From Actinomycetota bacterium (lineage in GTDB: Bacteria; Actinomycetota; CADDZG01; JAHWKV01), in the NCBI GenBank assembly GCA_019347715.1, contig JAHWKU010000011.1:1-64000 (forward strand): a DNA stretch of 64,000 bases. The letters run 5' to 3'. The position numbers and the translations under genes were made by a program. The notes under the pieces are model-generated. The model was not told the origin of the DNA. It searched no databases and saw only the letters and a list, made by a program, of their open reading frames with translations. Positions 13,984 through 22,576 of this stretch are shown one piece after another. The first letter of the stretch is position 1; each line of letters starts with the position of its first letter.

Positions 13984-14832
13984 GTGCCTTTCCTTGGCTC
14001 CCGTCCCGGTCGAAGATACGCCTTACTGGTCGCGGTTACTGCAGGGGTGTCTGTTGTCGGTTATGCGGGCTATGTTCTCTACCCGCGCTTCGACCTTCCG
14101 GCTGTAGCTGGAGGAAGTCTGTTCCTTCTCGCGGGCGCGGCTGGTGTGGCTTCGTTCTTCTCTCCTTGCTCGTTTCCTTTGGCCGTGACCATCCTCGCGC
14201 GTGAAGCGACAGGTAAAGACGACGCGCCCTCCGTCACTCGCCTCACGCTGTGGGTCGGACTCGGAGCGCTTACATTCTTGCTTCTCGCAGGCCTACTGAT
14301 CGCCGCCGGTGCCGGAGCGTTCTTCAAGCAGGTGACCTTCACGAGCACTGCAGGCATCACGATCAGGACGGTAGTGGGATCGCTTCTTATCCTTCTCGGC
14401 TTGATTCAGCTCAATGTGCTGCCCGTTTCCTTTCATCGCGTAGAGGAGGCGGCGCGTCCCCTTCTCGCCAGACAGGCCAGGCTGCGTAGCAGTAAACCCG
14501 CACTCGCCTTTGGTTTGTTCGGATTCGGTTATCTTCTCGCAGGCTTCGGTTGAACCGGGCCGATTCTGGCCGGTCTGGCTACGCACGCGCTGACGGTGGG
14601 AGGGGCCTCATCCGCCTTGATTGCATTCATCGTTTCTGGAGTAGTGCTTGCTGCAATGTTCGTCGGTCTATCGTTTGTTGTGGGATCGGTGCAGGAGAAG
14701 ACCTTGCAGCGGATCCGAACCAGCGCTCGAGACGTCAAGATGTGGGGCGGGTGGATCCTCATCACAGTTGGTTCCTGGTTCATAGTGCTCGCGATCTGGG
14801 CAGAGTTCTTCGCCAAAATCTTTCCCGTCTAG
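13984..14832 (+). CDS. CcdA-like thiol/disulfide membrane transporter, selenoprotein (Sec190)
   Basis: Reading through the TGA at 14551-14553 gives 282 residues with six to seven membrane helices. The first conserved CcdA motif is ASFFSPCSFPLA (normal Cys). The second, usually GxxCTGP, here reads LLAGFG-U-TGPILAGL. After the TGA the frame runs on through two further helices to a normal stop. CcdA/DsbD proteins pass electrons from cytoplasmic thioredoxin outward through exactly this Cys pair, so a Cys-Sec pair inside the membrane is implied. The operon partner is the HMA protein. The stem-loop after the TGA has the loop GGUCU, very like that of E. coli fdhF. I know of no described Sec form of this family. 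Confidence 0.85.
14567..14581 (+). promoter_or_regulatory. SECIS-like stem-loop of the Sec-CcdA gene
   Basis: Fourteen nt after the TGA: UGGCC-GGUCU-GGCUA, a 5-bp stem (one G-U pair) with a GGUCU loop. Distance and loop agree with the other candidates. Confidence 0.65.
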
Positions 14833-14904
14833 GAAGGAATCGGGTCTCTCATACGCTTCGATGCTCGGGGAGCCTTCCTGCGACGCCAGTTGAGACTGCC
14901 ATCC

Positions 14905-14936
14905 TTGAGTTGGGAGTTAACTCCAAGGTCTATGCT
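14905..14936 (+). promoter_or_regulatory. MerR-type promoter of the P1B ATPase
   Basis: TTGAGT (14905-14910), a 20-base spacer, TATGCT (14931-14936). The perfect dyad GGAGTTAACTCC (14913-14924) lies inside the spacer. This is the geometry of zntR/cueR-type promoters. No MerR regulator gene lies in this window. Confidence 0.65.
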
Positions 14937-15007
14937 TTTCCCATGGAGGCTTTGAGAATATCCGGGATCTTCTCGAGATCAAGTCCCATGGGAAATGTCA
15001 TCCGGGG

Positions 15008-17032
15008 ATGAGTAATCAACCCGATCATCACTCGAGCATGGTTCACGACAAGAACGACGGGCATGACCGCCATGCAGGCCACTCCGTCGATATGTTTCGA
15101 AACCGGTTCTGGGTTTGCCTTCTGCTTACAGTGCCGATCCTCATCTACGCCGAGATGCTGTGGCACTGGCTAGGTGTTCGTCCGCCGTCGCTTCCCGGCG
15201 AGAAGCTTGTGCCTTTCGCCCTCGGGTCGGTCGTCTATATCTACGGAGGCATGGTGTTCCTCCGTTCCGCACTGGGGGAGTTGCGTTCGCGAATACCAGG
15301 GATGATGACGCTCGTCTCCGTCGGTATCACTGCCGCCTACGTCTACAGCGCGGCCACCACGTTCGTTCTTCCGGGCGAAGGCTTCTACTGGGAGCTTGCG
15401 ACTTTGGTCGACATCATGCTCCTTGGTCACTGGATCGAGATGCGCGCCATCGGCAGGGCGAGCGGCGCCCTGGCAGAACTGGCCAAGTTGATTCCCGACA
15501 CGGCCGAGCGATTGAACGACGGAGGAACAGAAGAAGTCTCGGTTTCTGAATTGTCCAAAGGGGACGTTGTTCTGGTTCGCCCAGGCTCGCGGGTCCCCGC
15601 GGACGGGGAGGTGGCAGACGGCGAATCTCATCTTGACGAGTCGATGCTCACGGGGGAGTCCAAGCCGGTTCGTAAGAAGGCGGGCGATCGGGTGGTTGCC
15701 GGATCAGTCAACCAGGAAGGATCTCTACGAGTACAGGTCACCAAGGTTGGAGAGGAAACGGCACTTGCAGGGATCGCCCGCCTAGTCGAAGAAGCCCAGG
15801 CTTCCAAGTCGAGAGCGCAGGCCATCGCAGATCGCGCGGCCATGATTCTCACCTACGTTGCGGTCGGAGCTGGTGGACTTACCGCCATCGCCTGGGCGCT
15901 CGGTACGCAGCAGAGTACAGATTTCGTAATCGAGCGCTCAGTCACGGTCATCGTCATCGCATGCCCTCATGCTTTGGGTCTGGCGGTTCCACTAGTCATT
16001 GCTATCTCGACAAGTTTGGGAGCCCGAAACGGCCTCCTCGTGCGAAATCGTCTGGCGTTGGAGCAGGCGCGCAATCTCGATGTGGTTGTGTTCGACAAAA
16101 CCGGAACCCTGACGCGAGGCGAGCTTGGTGTCGTTGATATCTCGACAACTGATGGGACCTCACAGGACTCGGCACTCGAACTGGCCGCGGGTTTGGAGGC
16201 CGACTCCGAGCACTCTCTAGCCCGTGCGATTGTTAGCGAGACGCAAGCCCGAAAATTGACACCTAGGTCCATAGAGGGTTTCGAAGCCATAGCCGGAAAG
16301 GGAGTAAGAGGGAGGATCGAAGGAAAAGATGCTTACGTCGGAGGACCTCGACTCCTGGAGAGTTTGGATGTGAATAAGGACAAGGAACTCGAGAAATGGG
16401 CTTCGAAGCAGTCGGCCGATGGCAAAACAGTTGTGTACCTTGTCCAGGATGGCTCTACTGTCGCTGCATTCGCGTTGGCTGACGTTATTCGAGATGAATC
16501 CAGAGAAGCTGTAGCCAATCTCAAGAAAATGGGAATGAAAGTCGCCATGATCACAGGTGACTCCGAGGACGTGGCGCGCTGGGTCTCCGACCAACTCGAA
16601 ATCGACGACTTCTTCGCGGAGGTGCTTCCGGAACACAAGTCGGAGAAGGTCAAGGATCTCCAAGCTCAGGGCAAACAAGTGGCGATGGTTGGCGATGGGG
16701 TGAACGATGCTCCTGCCCTCGCGCAGGCCAACGTGGGGATAGCCATAGGCGCCGGGACGGATGTGGCGATCGAAACTGCGGACGTCGTTCTGGTAAGCGA
16801 TGATCCTCGGGATGTTGGCAGCGTGATCGAGCTCTCACACGCGAGCTACCGAAAGATGCTTCAAAACTTGGGATGGGCAACCGGGTACAACGTGGTCGCC
16901 CTGCCGCTTGCAGCAGGCGTTCTGGCGCCTATAGGAGTGATTCTGGCCCCGGCCATTGGGGCCGTTCTAATGTCCATCAGTACAGTCGTGGTCGCGCTCA
17001 ATGCCCAGCTTCTTAGGAGACTGTCTCTATGA
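15008..17032 (+). CDS. CPH-type P1B heavy-metal ATPase (CopB-like)
   Basis: 674 residues. A His-rich N-terminus (HDRHAGHSVD) replaces the HMA domain. Then follow membrane helices, the actuator motif TGES, the metal-transport motif ACPHALGLAVPL (near residue 318), the phosphorylation site DKTGTLTRG, TGDSED and GDGVNDAPAL. The CPH motif and His-rich tail mark the P1B-3 (CopB) subgroup, associated with copper or silver export. It is preceded by a MerR-type promoter and follows the HMA/Sec-CcdA pair. The YHS protein downstream is likely co-transcribed. Confidence 0.92.
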   Translation: MSNQPDHHSSMVHDKNDGHDRHAGHSVDMFRNRFWVCLLLTVPILIYAEMLWHWLGVRPPSLPGEKLVPFALGSVVYIYGGMVFLRSALGELRSRIPGMMTLVSVGITAAYVYSAATTFVLPGEGFYWELATLVDIMLLGHWIEMRAIGRASGALAELAKLIPDTAERLNDGGTEEVSVSELSKGDVVLVRPGSRVPADGEVADGESHLDESMLTGESKPVRKKAGDRVVAGSVNQEGSLRVQVTKVGEETALAGIARLVEEAQASKSRAQAIADRAAMILTYVAVGAGGLTAIAWALGTQQSTDFVIERSVTVIVIACPHALGLAVPLVIAISTSLGARNGLLVRNRLALEQARNLDVVVFDKTGTLTRGELGVVDISTTDGTSQDSALELAAGLEADSEHSLARAIVSETQARKLTPRSIEGFEAIAGKGVRGRIEGKDAYVGGPRLLESLDVNKDKELEKWASKQSADGKTVVYLVQDGSTVAAFALADVIRDESREAVANLKKMGMKVAMITGDSEDVARWVSDQLEIDDFFAEVLPEHKSEKVKDLQAQGKQVAMVGDGVNDAPALAQANVGIAIGAGTDVAIETADVVLVSDDPRDVGSVIELSHASYRKMLQNLGWATGYNVVALPLAAGVLAPIGVILAPAIGAVLMSISTVVVALNAQLLRRLSL

Positions 17033-17098
17033 CTCTGCTAGTACTGTTGACCACTGTTGTTATCTTGTCCAAGCCACCTAATAAGAAGGAGGATGAAT

Positions 17099-17251
17099 AT
17101 GGAAATTGATCCTGTCTGCAAGATGGAGGTCGACCCGGAGAATCCACCGGGAGGTCGGACAGAACATGATGGCAAGACCTATTACTTCTGCAGCCCCGGT
17201 TGTCGCAAGAGTTTCGAGGATGATCCAGCGAAATATCTGACGTCTAACTGA
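17099..17251 (+). CDS. YHS domain metal-binding protein
   Basis: 50 residues covering one YHS domain: DPVCKMEVDPE, then YYFCSPGCRKSFEDDPAKYL. Such domains bind heavy metals and often accompany copper ATPases. The second of two ATGs (17099) is chosen because the AGGAGG at 17087-17092 then has a 6-base spacing. Confidence 0.88.
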   Translation: MEIDPVCKMEVDPENPPGGRTEHDGKTYYFCSPGCRKSFEDDPAKYLTSN

Positions 17252-17258
17252 GAGAGAC

Positions 17259-17462
17259 ATGGACAATCCGCCGCCAGTTGAGACTCCCGCATCGCCACCA
17301 AAGGCGCCGAGATGGGTGAAGGTGTTTGCGATCATCGCGATCGTTGTTGTTCTTATCGTGGTCGTCGCGCTCGTTGCCGGGGGTGGCAAGCACGGTCCGA
17401 GGCGCCACATGCCGGACGGCGACAACGGAGAACACAATCCTCCTGCGCAGTACGGTCCCTAG
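17259..17462 (+). CDS. Single-pass small membrane protein
   Basis: 67 residues: a Pro-rich cytoplasmic start, one strong membrane helix (about 21-43), then a charged tail with GGGKHGPRRHMPDGDNGEHNPP. It starts 7 bases after the YHS stop and probably belongs to the metal operon. Unknown function; the His-containing tail could bind metal. Confidence 0.55.
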   Translation: MDNPPPVETPASPPKAPRWVKVFAIIAIVVVLIVVVALVAGGGKHGPRRHMPDGDNGEHNPPAQYGP

Positions 17463-17487
17463 GCCCTCGCCGGCCTCTGCCGTGGTG

Positions 17488-18006
17488 ATGAATCCGGGTC
17501 TTCGCAAGTTCACGCTAAGCATTCATCTAACTTTCTCCGTGGGATGGATCGGTGCCGTCTTTGTGTACCTGGCTCTCGGCGTCGCAGCCGTGACTAGCCC
17601 GGAGGCCCAGACGGTTCGTGCGGCTTGGGCGGTGATGGAACTGACCGGCTGGTACGTCATCGTTCCCATGGCCATCGCCGCGTGGCTGACCGGGATCGTA
17701 TTGGCGCTCGGTACCAAGTGGGGCCTGTTCCGGCACTACTGGGTGTTGATTTCGTTCGTATTGACTACGTTGGCCGCAATCGTGTTGGTCCTGCACATGC
17801 CAGACGTGAGCGTAATGGCGGCAGCGGCTCAGGGGGCGGACGGGGATGCGCTCGAAGAACTAGGAGGCGATCTCTTACACCCGGGACTTGGCCTGATGGT
17901 TTTGCTCGTGGTTCAGGTCCTCAATCTTTACAAGCCGCAAGGCTTGACCCGTTACGGATGGCGCAAACAGCAAGAGTATCGTTCTTCAGCTACTGACCCG
18001 AACTAG
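17488..18006 (+). CDS. DUF2269-like membrane protein
   Basis: 172 residues with four helices (about 7-30, 48-72, 78-100, 128-148), starting LRKFTLSIHLTFSVGWIGAVF, which resembles DUF2269-type membrane proteins. The open frame extends upstream over the previous gene, so the ATG at 17488 is preferred (two GTGs lie just before it). It ends 12 bases from the convergent exporter gene. Confidence 0.6.
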   Translation: MNPGLRKFTLSIHLTFSVGWIGAVFVYLALGVAAVTSPEAQTVRAAWAVMELTGWYVIVPMAIAAWLTGIVLALGTKWGLFRHYWVLISFVLTTLAAIVLVLHMPDVSVMAAAAQGADGDALEELGGDLLHPGLGLMVLLVVQVLNLYKPQGLTRYGWRKQQEYRSSATDPN

Positions 18007-18018
18007 ACGCAGAGAGCC

Positions 18019-18825
18019 TCACTTTGTGCGGCCGGCGGCCCTGTTGTACTGCCGGACTGAGAGGGGAATGAATACGACAAGGATGATTCCCACCCAGATG
18101 AGCGTGTATGCGATTGGATTGGCCAGAGACCACACATCGGGCTGAGGCAACGAACCAGTGTTCCCAAATGCCTCCCGCGCGGCCTGAGCCACCGCCGAGA
18201 CGGGATTCCACTCCGCGAAGGTCTTCAGTGGACCGGGCAGTAAATCGCTTCGTACGAACGTATTAGCGATGAATGTCATTGGAAAGATGAACATGAACGA
18301 GGCGTTCTGAACGACCTCGGGGCTCGATACTTTCATGCCAACGAAGGCCATGATCCAAGAGATCGCATAGGCGAACAGAAGCAGGGTGAGGAAGCCTCCG
18401 ATCGCTTCGAAAACACCAGTTCTTATGCGCCACCCTACGACAAGGCCAGCTATGGTCATCACGAGGATAGAAGTCATGTTGTAGAAGATGTCACTTCCCG
18501 TGCGGCCGACCAGAACGGCCGAACGCGACATCGGCAGCGACCGGAATCGATCGATGATCCCTTTGGTCATGTCGTCAGCGAGACCGGCTCCTGTGAAGGT
18601 CGAGCCGAAGATAACCGTTTGGACGAAGACTCCTGCAATCAGGTACTCGCGGTAGGTCGTGCCTGGGATCTCAATCGAGCTGCCGAACACGTAGGCAAAA
18701 AGCACCACAAACATGATCGGCGACATCGTCGTGAAAATGAGAATCTCTGGGACGCGTTTGATCTTGATCAGATTTCGCTTCGCGACAACGGCGCCATCCG
18801 CCAACGCAAGGGCTACGTTTCTCAT
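18019..18825 (-). CDS. ABC-2 type permease (DrrB-like)
   Basis: 268 residues with six membrane helices and the ABC-2 membrane layout (a cytoplasmic start with LIKIKRVPEILIFTTMSPIMF, then FIANTFVRSDLLPGPL before the last helix). Pairs with the ATPase at 18822-19832, whose stop overlaps this start (ATGA). DrrAB systems export drugs or lipids; the substrate is unknown here. Confidence 0.88.
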   Translation of the reverse strand: MRNVALALADGAVVAKRNLIKIKRVPEILIFTTMSPIMFVVLFAYVFGSSIEIPGTTYREYLIAGVFVQTVIFGSTFTGAGLADDMTKGIIDRFRSLPMSRSAVLVGRTGSDIFYNMTSILVMTIAGLVVGWRIRTGVFEAIGGFLTLLLFAYAISWIMAFVGMKVSSPEVVQNASFMFIFPMTFIANTFVRSDLLPGPLKTFAEWNPVSAVAQAAREAFGNTGSLPQPDVWSLANPIAYTLIWVGIILVVFIPLSVRQYNRAAGRTK

Positions 18826-19832
18826 CGTGCGTCCTCCCTTTCGCGTTCATGACTCGACTCATCGAGTTCATCGGCAGTGGATTCCTCAACTTCTTCTGCA
18901 TGGTGTCCGGTTAGCGAAAGGAATACATCGTCCAATGTGGGACGCCGCAATCCGACGTCTACCACGGAGATGTTGGCCTCAGAGAGTCGCTGGAGCACGT
19001 GTCTGAGAACATCCGCCCCGCCTGTGACCGCCGCCGTCAGCCTGCGTGTTTGCTCGTCGACCTGGACCTCTCCTACCGAAAATCCGGAGAGGATCGCTTG
19101 AGCCGGGGGAAGGTCAGCAGCGTTCGCGAGGACTGTCTCTACTCTCTCTCCGCCTATCTGCGCTTTCAGCTCGTCGGCAGTTCCTTGAGCTATGGCTCTT
19201 CCCCTGTCGATGACGACGATGTCGTTCGCGAGACGGTCAGCTTCCTCCATATATTGAGTTGTGAGCAGGACCGTCGAACCACCTCGCACTAACTCCTGAA
19301 TCGTGCTCCACATCTGGGCTCGACTTCGAGGGTCCAATCCAGTCGTCGGCTCGTCCAGGAACAGGACTTCCGGCTCGGCAACGAGTGCCGCGGCGAGGTC
19401 GAGGCGGCGCCGCATTCCTCCTGAATAAGTCTTCACCGGTCTGTCACCGGCCTCGGTGAGTTCAAATCGACCCAACAATTCGCGTGCACGCGCTTTAGAC
19501 CTCCGCCTCCCGAGGTGATAGAGACGAGCGACCATGTCGAGGTTCTCGTACCCGGTCAGATGCTCATCCACAGCGGCGTTCTGTCCGGATAGCCCGATAC
19601 GTTCCCGAACCTTGTCGGGTTGTGTCCGAACGTCCAACCCGGCGACTTCGACGGAACCCTCGTCGGGTTCTAGCAGAGTTGTCAGAATTCTGATCGCAGT
19701 GGTTTTTCCAGCTCCGTTGGGTCCGAGCAACCCGAGAACGGTCCCCTTGGGAACCAGCAAGTCCAGGCCATCCAGCGCAACTACCTTGCCGTAGTGCTTC
19801 ACCAGGCCAGACGTCCGAATCATGTGAGTCAC
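18822..19832 (-). CDS. ABC transporter ATPase (DrrA-like)
   Basis: 336 residues: Walker A GPNGAGKTTAIR near 38-49, signature YSGGMRRRLDLA, Walker B EVLFLDEPTTGLDP and a C-terminal DrrA-type extension (about 225-320) with an acidic Glu/Ser/Asp tail. It powers the coupled permease. A 193-base region with no recognisable gene separates it from the divergent VOC gene. Confidence 0.9.
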   Translation of the reverse strand: MTHMIRTSGLVKHYGKVVALDGLDLLVPKGTVLGLLGPNGAGKTTAIRILTTLLEPDEGSVEVAGLDVRTQPDKVRERIGLSGQNAAVDEHLTGYENLDMVARLYHLGRRRSKARARELLGRFELTEAGDRPVKTYSGGMRRRLDLAAALVAEPEVLFLDEPTTGLDPRSRAQMWSTIQELVRGGSTVLLTTQYMEEADRLANDIVVIDRGRAIAQGTADELKAQIGGERVETVLANAADLPPAQAILSGFSVGEVQVDEQTRRLTAAVTGGADVLRHVLQRLSEANISVVDVGLRRPTLDDVFLSLTGHHAEEVEESTADELDESSHEREREDAR

Positions 19833-20025
19833 GAGGACTTCCTCTCTCTGAAATGTCTTCTCTCACTCAGTGTGATCAGACTGGTCGAGAAGTTGAAACT
19901 AGTCGGGGCTCTCAGGCATTCCCAATCGGCTGGGATCGATCAGCGGGAAGGAACGACTTGGGGGTACCCCTCTTCCAAGGGATGCGTGAGTCTAGTAAGT
20001 TGGGGCCGCTTGAAAGGAGATTTGA

Positions 20026-20397
20026 ATGAACTTTAGCAGTGTATTGATCGGGTCCGAGAATCCCAAGAGGCTTGCAGACTATTACCGGGGATTGTTCGGA
20101 GAACCAAATTGGGATGAGGGTGGTTACACCGGGTGGATGATTGGCAGCGGAGGGCTGAGCGTTGGGCCACACGATGAGGTGAAAGGTAAGAACTCGCAAC
20201 CGGGAAGACTCATCCTGAATATCGAGTCTGACGACGTGAGAAGCGATTTCGATCGGTTTAAAGCTGCAGGAGCCCAGGTTGTCCGAGAGCCCTATCAAAT
20301 GGAGGGCTGGGAGGGATGGATCGCCACTCTCTCGGATCCCGACGACAACTACTTCCAGCTCATGAGCCCGATGAGTGGTGAGCCAACAGGAGATTGA
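20026..20397 (+). CDS. VOC (glyoxalase-like) protein
   Basis: 123 residues with two beta-alpha-beta-beta-beta modules (FSSVLIGSENPKRLADYYRGLFG at the start, LSDPDDNYFQLMSP at the end), the vicinal-oxygen-chelate fold. The metal ligands are not obvious, so substrate and activity are open. The ribosome site AAAGGAG precedes the ATG. Confidence 0.8.
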   Translation: MNFSSVLIGSENPKRLADYYRGLFGEPNWDEGGYTGWMIGSGGLSVGPHDEVKGKNSQPGRLILNIESDDVRSDFDRFKAAGAQVVREPYQMEGWEGWIATLSDPDDNYFQLMSPMSGEPTGD

Positions 20398-20406
20398 TTT
20401 CCCCGC

Positions 20407-20466
20407 TCAGATAGGAACTCGGGCAGTCACTCCTCCGTCCACGAGGTAGGTAGCGCCCGTTATGAC
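20407..20466 (-). pseudogene. C-terminal scrap of a short-chain dehydrogenase
   Basis: The minus strand reads SVITGATYLVDGGVTARVPI then stop, the unmistakable end of a glucose-dehydrogenase-like SDR. Nothing SDR-like remains upstream, where the transporter gene begins on the other strand. A rearrangement breakpoint near 20462 is implied. Confidence 0.65.
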
Positions 20467-21307
20467 GGATTTGCCTAATGCCTTGGAGATAGGGCTGGTC
20501 GTTACTGCCCTGGGCTTTGGATTCCGCCACGGCTTCGACTGGGACCATATCGCCGCAATCACCGATATTACGAGTTCGCAGGTGACCCGCAAACGATCGA
20601 TCTATTTCGCAACTCTCTATGCCCTTGGTCACGCAATCGTCGTATTCGCACTTGGGTTCGCGGCGATCGTGTTAGCCAGCAGGATTCCCGACTCCATCGA
20701 TTCGGCGATGGAGCGCGTGGTCGGAGTAACTCTGGTTCTGCTAGGGGGTTACGTCTTTTACGGGCTGGTTAGGCATGGGCGGGATTTCCGAATGCGCAGT
20801 CGCTGGATGTTGATCTTCGATGGCATCCACAAGGGCCTCCGCTGGACCCGGGCGAGGATGGGCCGGGAAGGTCGAGGATTCGATATAGAGCACGAGCACC
20901 ACCATGAACATGAAGTGGATGAAGAACAGACGCATCGTCACACTCACCGGCACAACTTGTCGGTTTCGAACAAGTCGTTCATGAAATATGGGAGTGCTAC
21001 TTCCCTCGTTGTTGGGATGATCCACGGGATCGGCGCGGAAACTCCGACGCAGGTCTTGATCTTCCTAAGCGCCGCGGGGGCAGGGGGCACGGCGGCAGGG
21101 GTGTTGCTTCTAATTGTCTTTCTCGTTGGATTACTTGCCGCGAACAGCCTCATAGCCGTGGCGGGAGCTTTTGGATTCCTGGGGGCCGAGAGAAGTTTTC
21201 CGATTTACGTGACGGTCTCGGTGCTTACGGGTGTCTTCAGTCTAGCGCTCGGAGTTCTTTACGTTCTGGGCAGAGGAACTCTTGTGCCGGCAATCTTCAC
21301 TGGCTAA
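20462..21307 (+). CDS. Nickel/cobalt-type transporter with His-rich loop
   Basis: 281 residues with six to eight membrane helices. The NiCoT-like signature FRHGFDWDHIAAIT (21-34) lies in helix 1-2, and a cytoplasmic His-rich loop (about 141-163, HEHHHEHEVDEEQTHRHTHRH) suggests divalent metal binding. UreH/RcnA-like transporters share these features, so import against export cannot be decided. Its start codon abuts an SDR remnant on the other strand. Confidence 0.82.
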   Translation: MTDLPNALEIGLVVTALGFGFRHGFDWDHIAAITDITSSQVTRKRSIYFATLYALGHAIVVFALGFAAIVLASRIPDSIDSAMERVVGVTLVLLGGYVFYGLVRHGRDFRMRSRWMLIFDGIHKGLRWTRARMGREGRGFDIEHEHHHEHEVDEEQTHRHTHRHNLSVSNKSFMKYGSATSLVVGMIHGIGAETPTQVLIFLSAAGAGGTAAGVLLLIVFLVGLLAANSLIAVAGAFGFLGAERSFPIYVTVSVLTGVFSLALGVLYVLGRGTLVPAIFTG

Positions 21308-21311
21308 CGCG

Positions 21312-21908
21312 TTGGACGTAAAGCAGATTCTGGATCTCTTTAGTAATCATCCGGCCGTCGCCTCGGTCGAACTGATTGGTTCTCGGGCTCGAGGGGACGC
21401 AATGCGATTTTCTGACTGGGATTTCGGGCTCAAGGTGCATGACTTTCCTTCATTCGCTAACGACATAGCGGCCTTGGTCGCGCCGCTGAGGCCGCTGGCC
21501 AGGCAGTGGGATCGTCTCAGCGAAATCAAGTGCTACATGCTGGTCGTGCACGGTCCCGTCAAGGTGGATTTCCTGTTCCCGGATGAGCCCAACGAGCAAA
21601 GTGGGCCTTGGCGAGTCAGCAAGGATTCCTTGGAGCAAATAGATGCACACTTCTGGGACTGGGTCCTTTGGCTTGCCAGCAAGCAGTTTCGAGGAAATCT
21701 AGAACTGGTAAGCACCGAGCTCGCCAAACTCTTCGATCACATTCTCCAACCAATGCTCGTCCAGCAACCCCCGCAGACGATTTCGGATGCCACCAACGAT
21801 TACAAGAAGGCTCGAGGGGATTTTGAAGCGCGATTCCGGATATCCATGAACACAGAACTTCAGGATGAAGTTGAACCTCTTATTTCTGAGGCATTGGAGA
21901 GCAGATGA
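21312..21908 (+). CDS. Nucleotidyltransferase-fold protein
   Basis: About 198 residues. The pol-beta-like motif GSRARGDAMRFSDWD carries the paired acidic residues and VKVDFLFP the third. It resembles minimal or aminoglycoside nucleotidyltransferases. The start is uncertain: TTG 21312 (used) or a TTG at 21282 that overlaps the transporter gene by 26 bases. Confidence 0.7.
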   Translation: MDVKQILDLFSNHPAVASVELIGSRARGDAMRFSDWDFGLKVHDFPSFANDIAALVAPLRPLARQWDRLSEIKCYMLVVHGPVKVDFLFPDEPNEQSGPWRVSKDSLEQIDAHFWDWVLWLASKQFRGNLELVSTELAKLFDHILQPMLVQQPPQTISDATNDYKKARGDFEARFRISMNTELQDEVEPLISEALESR

Positions 21909-21909
21909 T

Positions 21910-21938
21910 TTGACAAAATTTCTTGTCTAATGTAAAGA
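21910..21938 (+). promoter_or_regulatory. Sigma-70 promoter with overlapping operator for the ArsR-like gene
   Basis: A consensus TTGACA (21910-21915), 17 bases, then TAAAGA (21933-21938). The inverted repeat GACAA-N6-TTGTC (21912-21927) overlaps the -35, a natural site for autorepression by the encoded HTH protein. Confidence 0.5.
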
Positions 21939-21945
21939 TATCGGC

Positions 21946-22575
21946 ATGTCCTCCTCAGTAGCCGTTCTCTCCGAACAATCGCAGTTGCGAGCAGTTCTTT
22001 CTCCTCTACGGCGCCGGATCCTGCTGCTTCTACGTGAACCGGATTCGGCAACCGGCTTGGCCAGACGCCTGGGTCTGACCCGTCAAAAGCTCAACTACCA
22101 CCTCCGGGCACTCGAGGAAGCCGGCCTGGTGGAACTCGTCGAGGAGAGACCGCGGCGCGGCTTCGTCGAACGCATCATGAGGGCGTCCGCGAAGTCGTTC
22201 GTTATCGGGCCCGAGGGAGCAGGTATCCATGAGCTCGCCACGACCGGCGACCGAATGGCTTCCGATACCCTTCTTGCCTCAGCGGCGAGAACCCTTTCGG
22301 ACGTCTCCATATTGAGAGAACGAGCGGACGCCGCTGGGAAACACCTCTTGACCATGAGCATCGAGGGAGAAGTCGTCTTCCCTTCCCCTCTTGCTGCGAA
22401 GTCGTTTGCCGAGGAGGTCGCCAGAGCGGTCGCCAAGATTGCCGAGCACCATGCGGCCGGGGGGAAGGGACGGAAGTACCGGTTCACTTCAGGTTTACAT
22501 CCAGTGATCACCAAGACACCAGTGGAAGCCCGAGTGGATTCGGTTCCAGTTCGAAAGAGGAGAAGGAAGGGTTGA
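21946..22575 (+). CDS. ArsR-type winged-helix regulator
   Basis: 209 residues. The N-terminal winged helix (about 15-80) has ATGLARRLGLTRQKLNYHLRALEEAGLVEL, followed by a C-terminal domain with FPSPLAAKSFAEEVARAVAKIA. No metal site is obvious. It lies one base before the SRPBCC gene, the common ArsR-AHSA1 pairing. Confidence 0.85.
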   Translation: MSSSVAVLSEQSQLRAVLSPLRRRILLLLREPDSATGLARRLGLTRQKLNYHLRALEEAGLVELVEERPRRGFVERIMRASAKSFVIGPEGAGIHELATTGDRMASDTLLASAARTLSDVSILRERADAAGKHLLTMSIEGEVVFPSPLAAKSFAEEVARAVAKIAEHHAAGGKGRKYRFTSGLHPVITKTPVEARVDSVPVRKRRRKG

Positions 22576-22576
22576 G

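Noticed and set aside
14936-15000. Inverted repeat TTTCCCATGG...CCATGGGAAA before the P1B ATPase
   Set aside because: The 10-bp arms are about 45 bases apart with no T-run or known regulator pattern; it may affect the leader but nothing supports a specific role.
17326-17487. N-terminal extension of the DUF2269-like gene
   Set aside because: It overlaps the small single-pass membrane protein in another frame and reads as Arg/Ser-rich low-quality sequence.
20467-20632. Upstream continuation of the SDR remnant frame
   Set aside because: The residues before SVITGATYLVDGG do not resemble an SDR and are antisense to the transporter gene.
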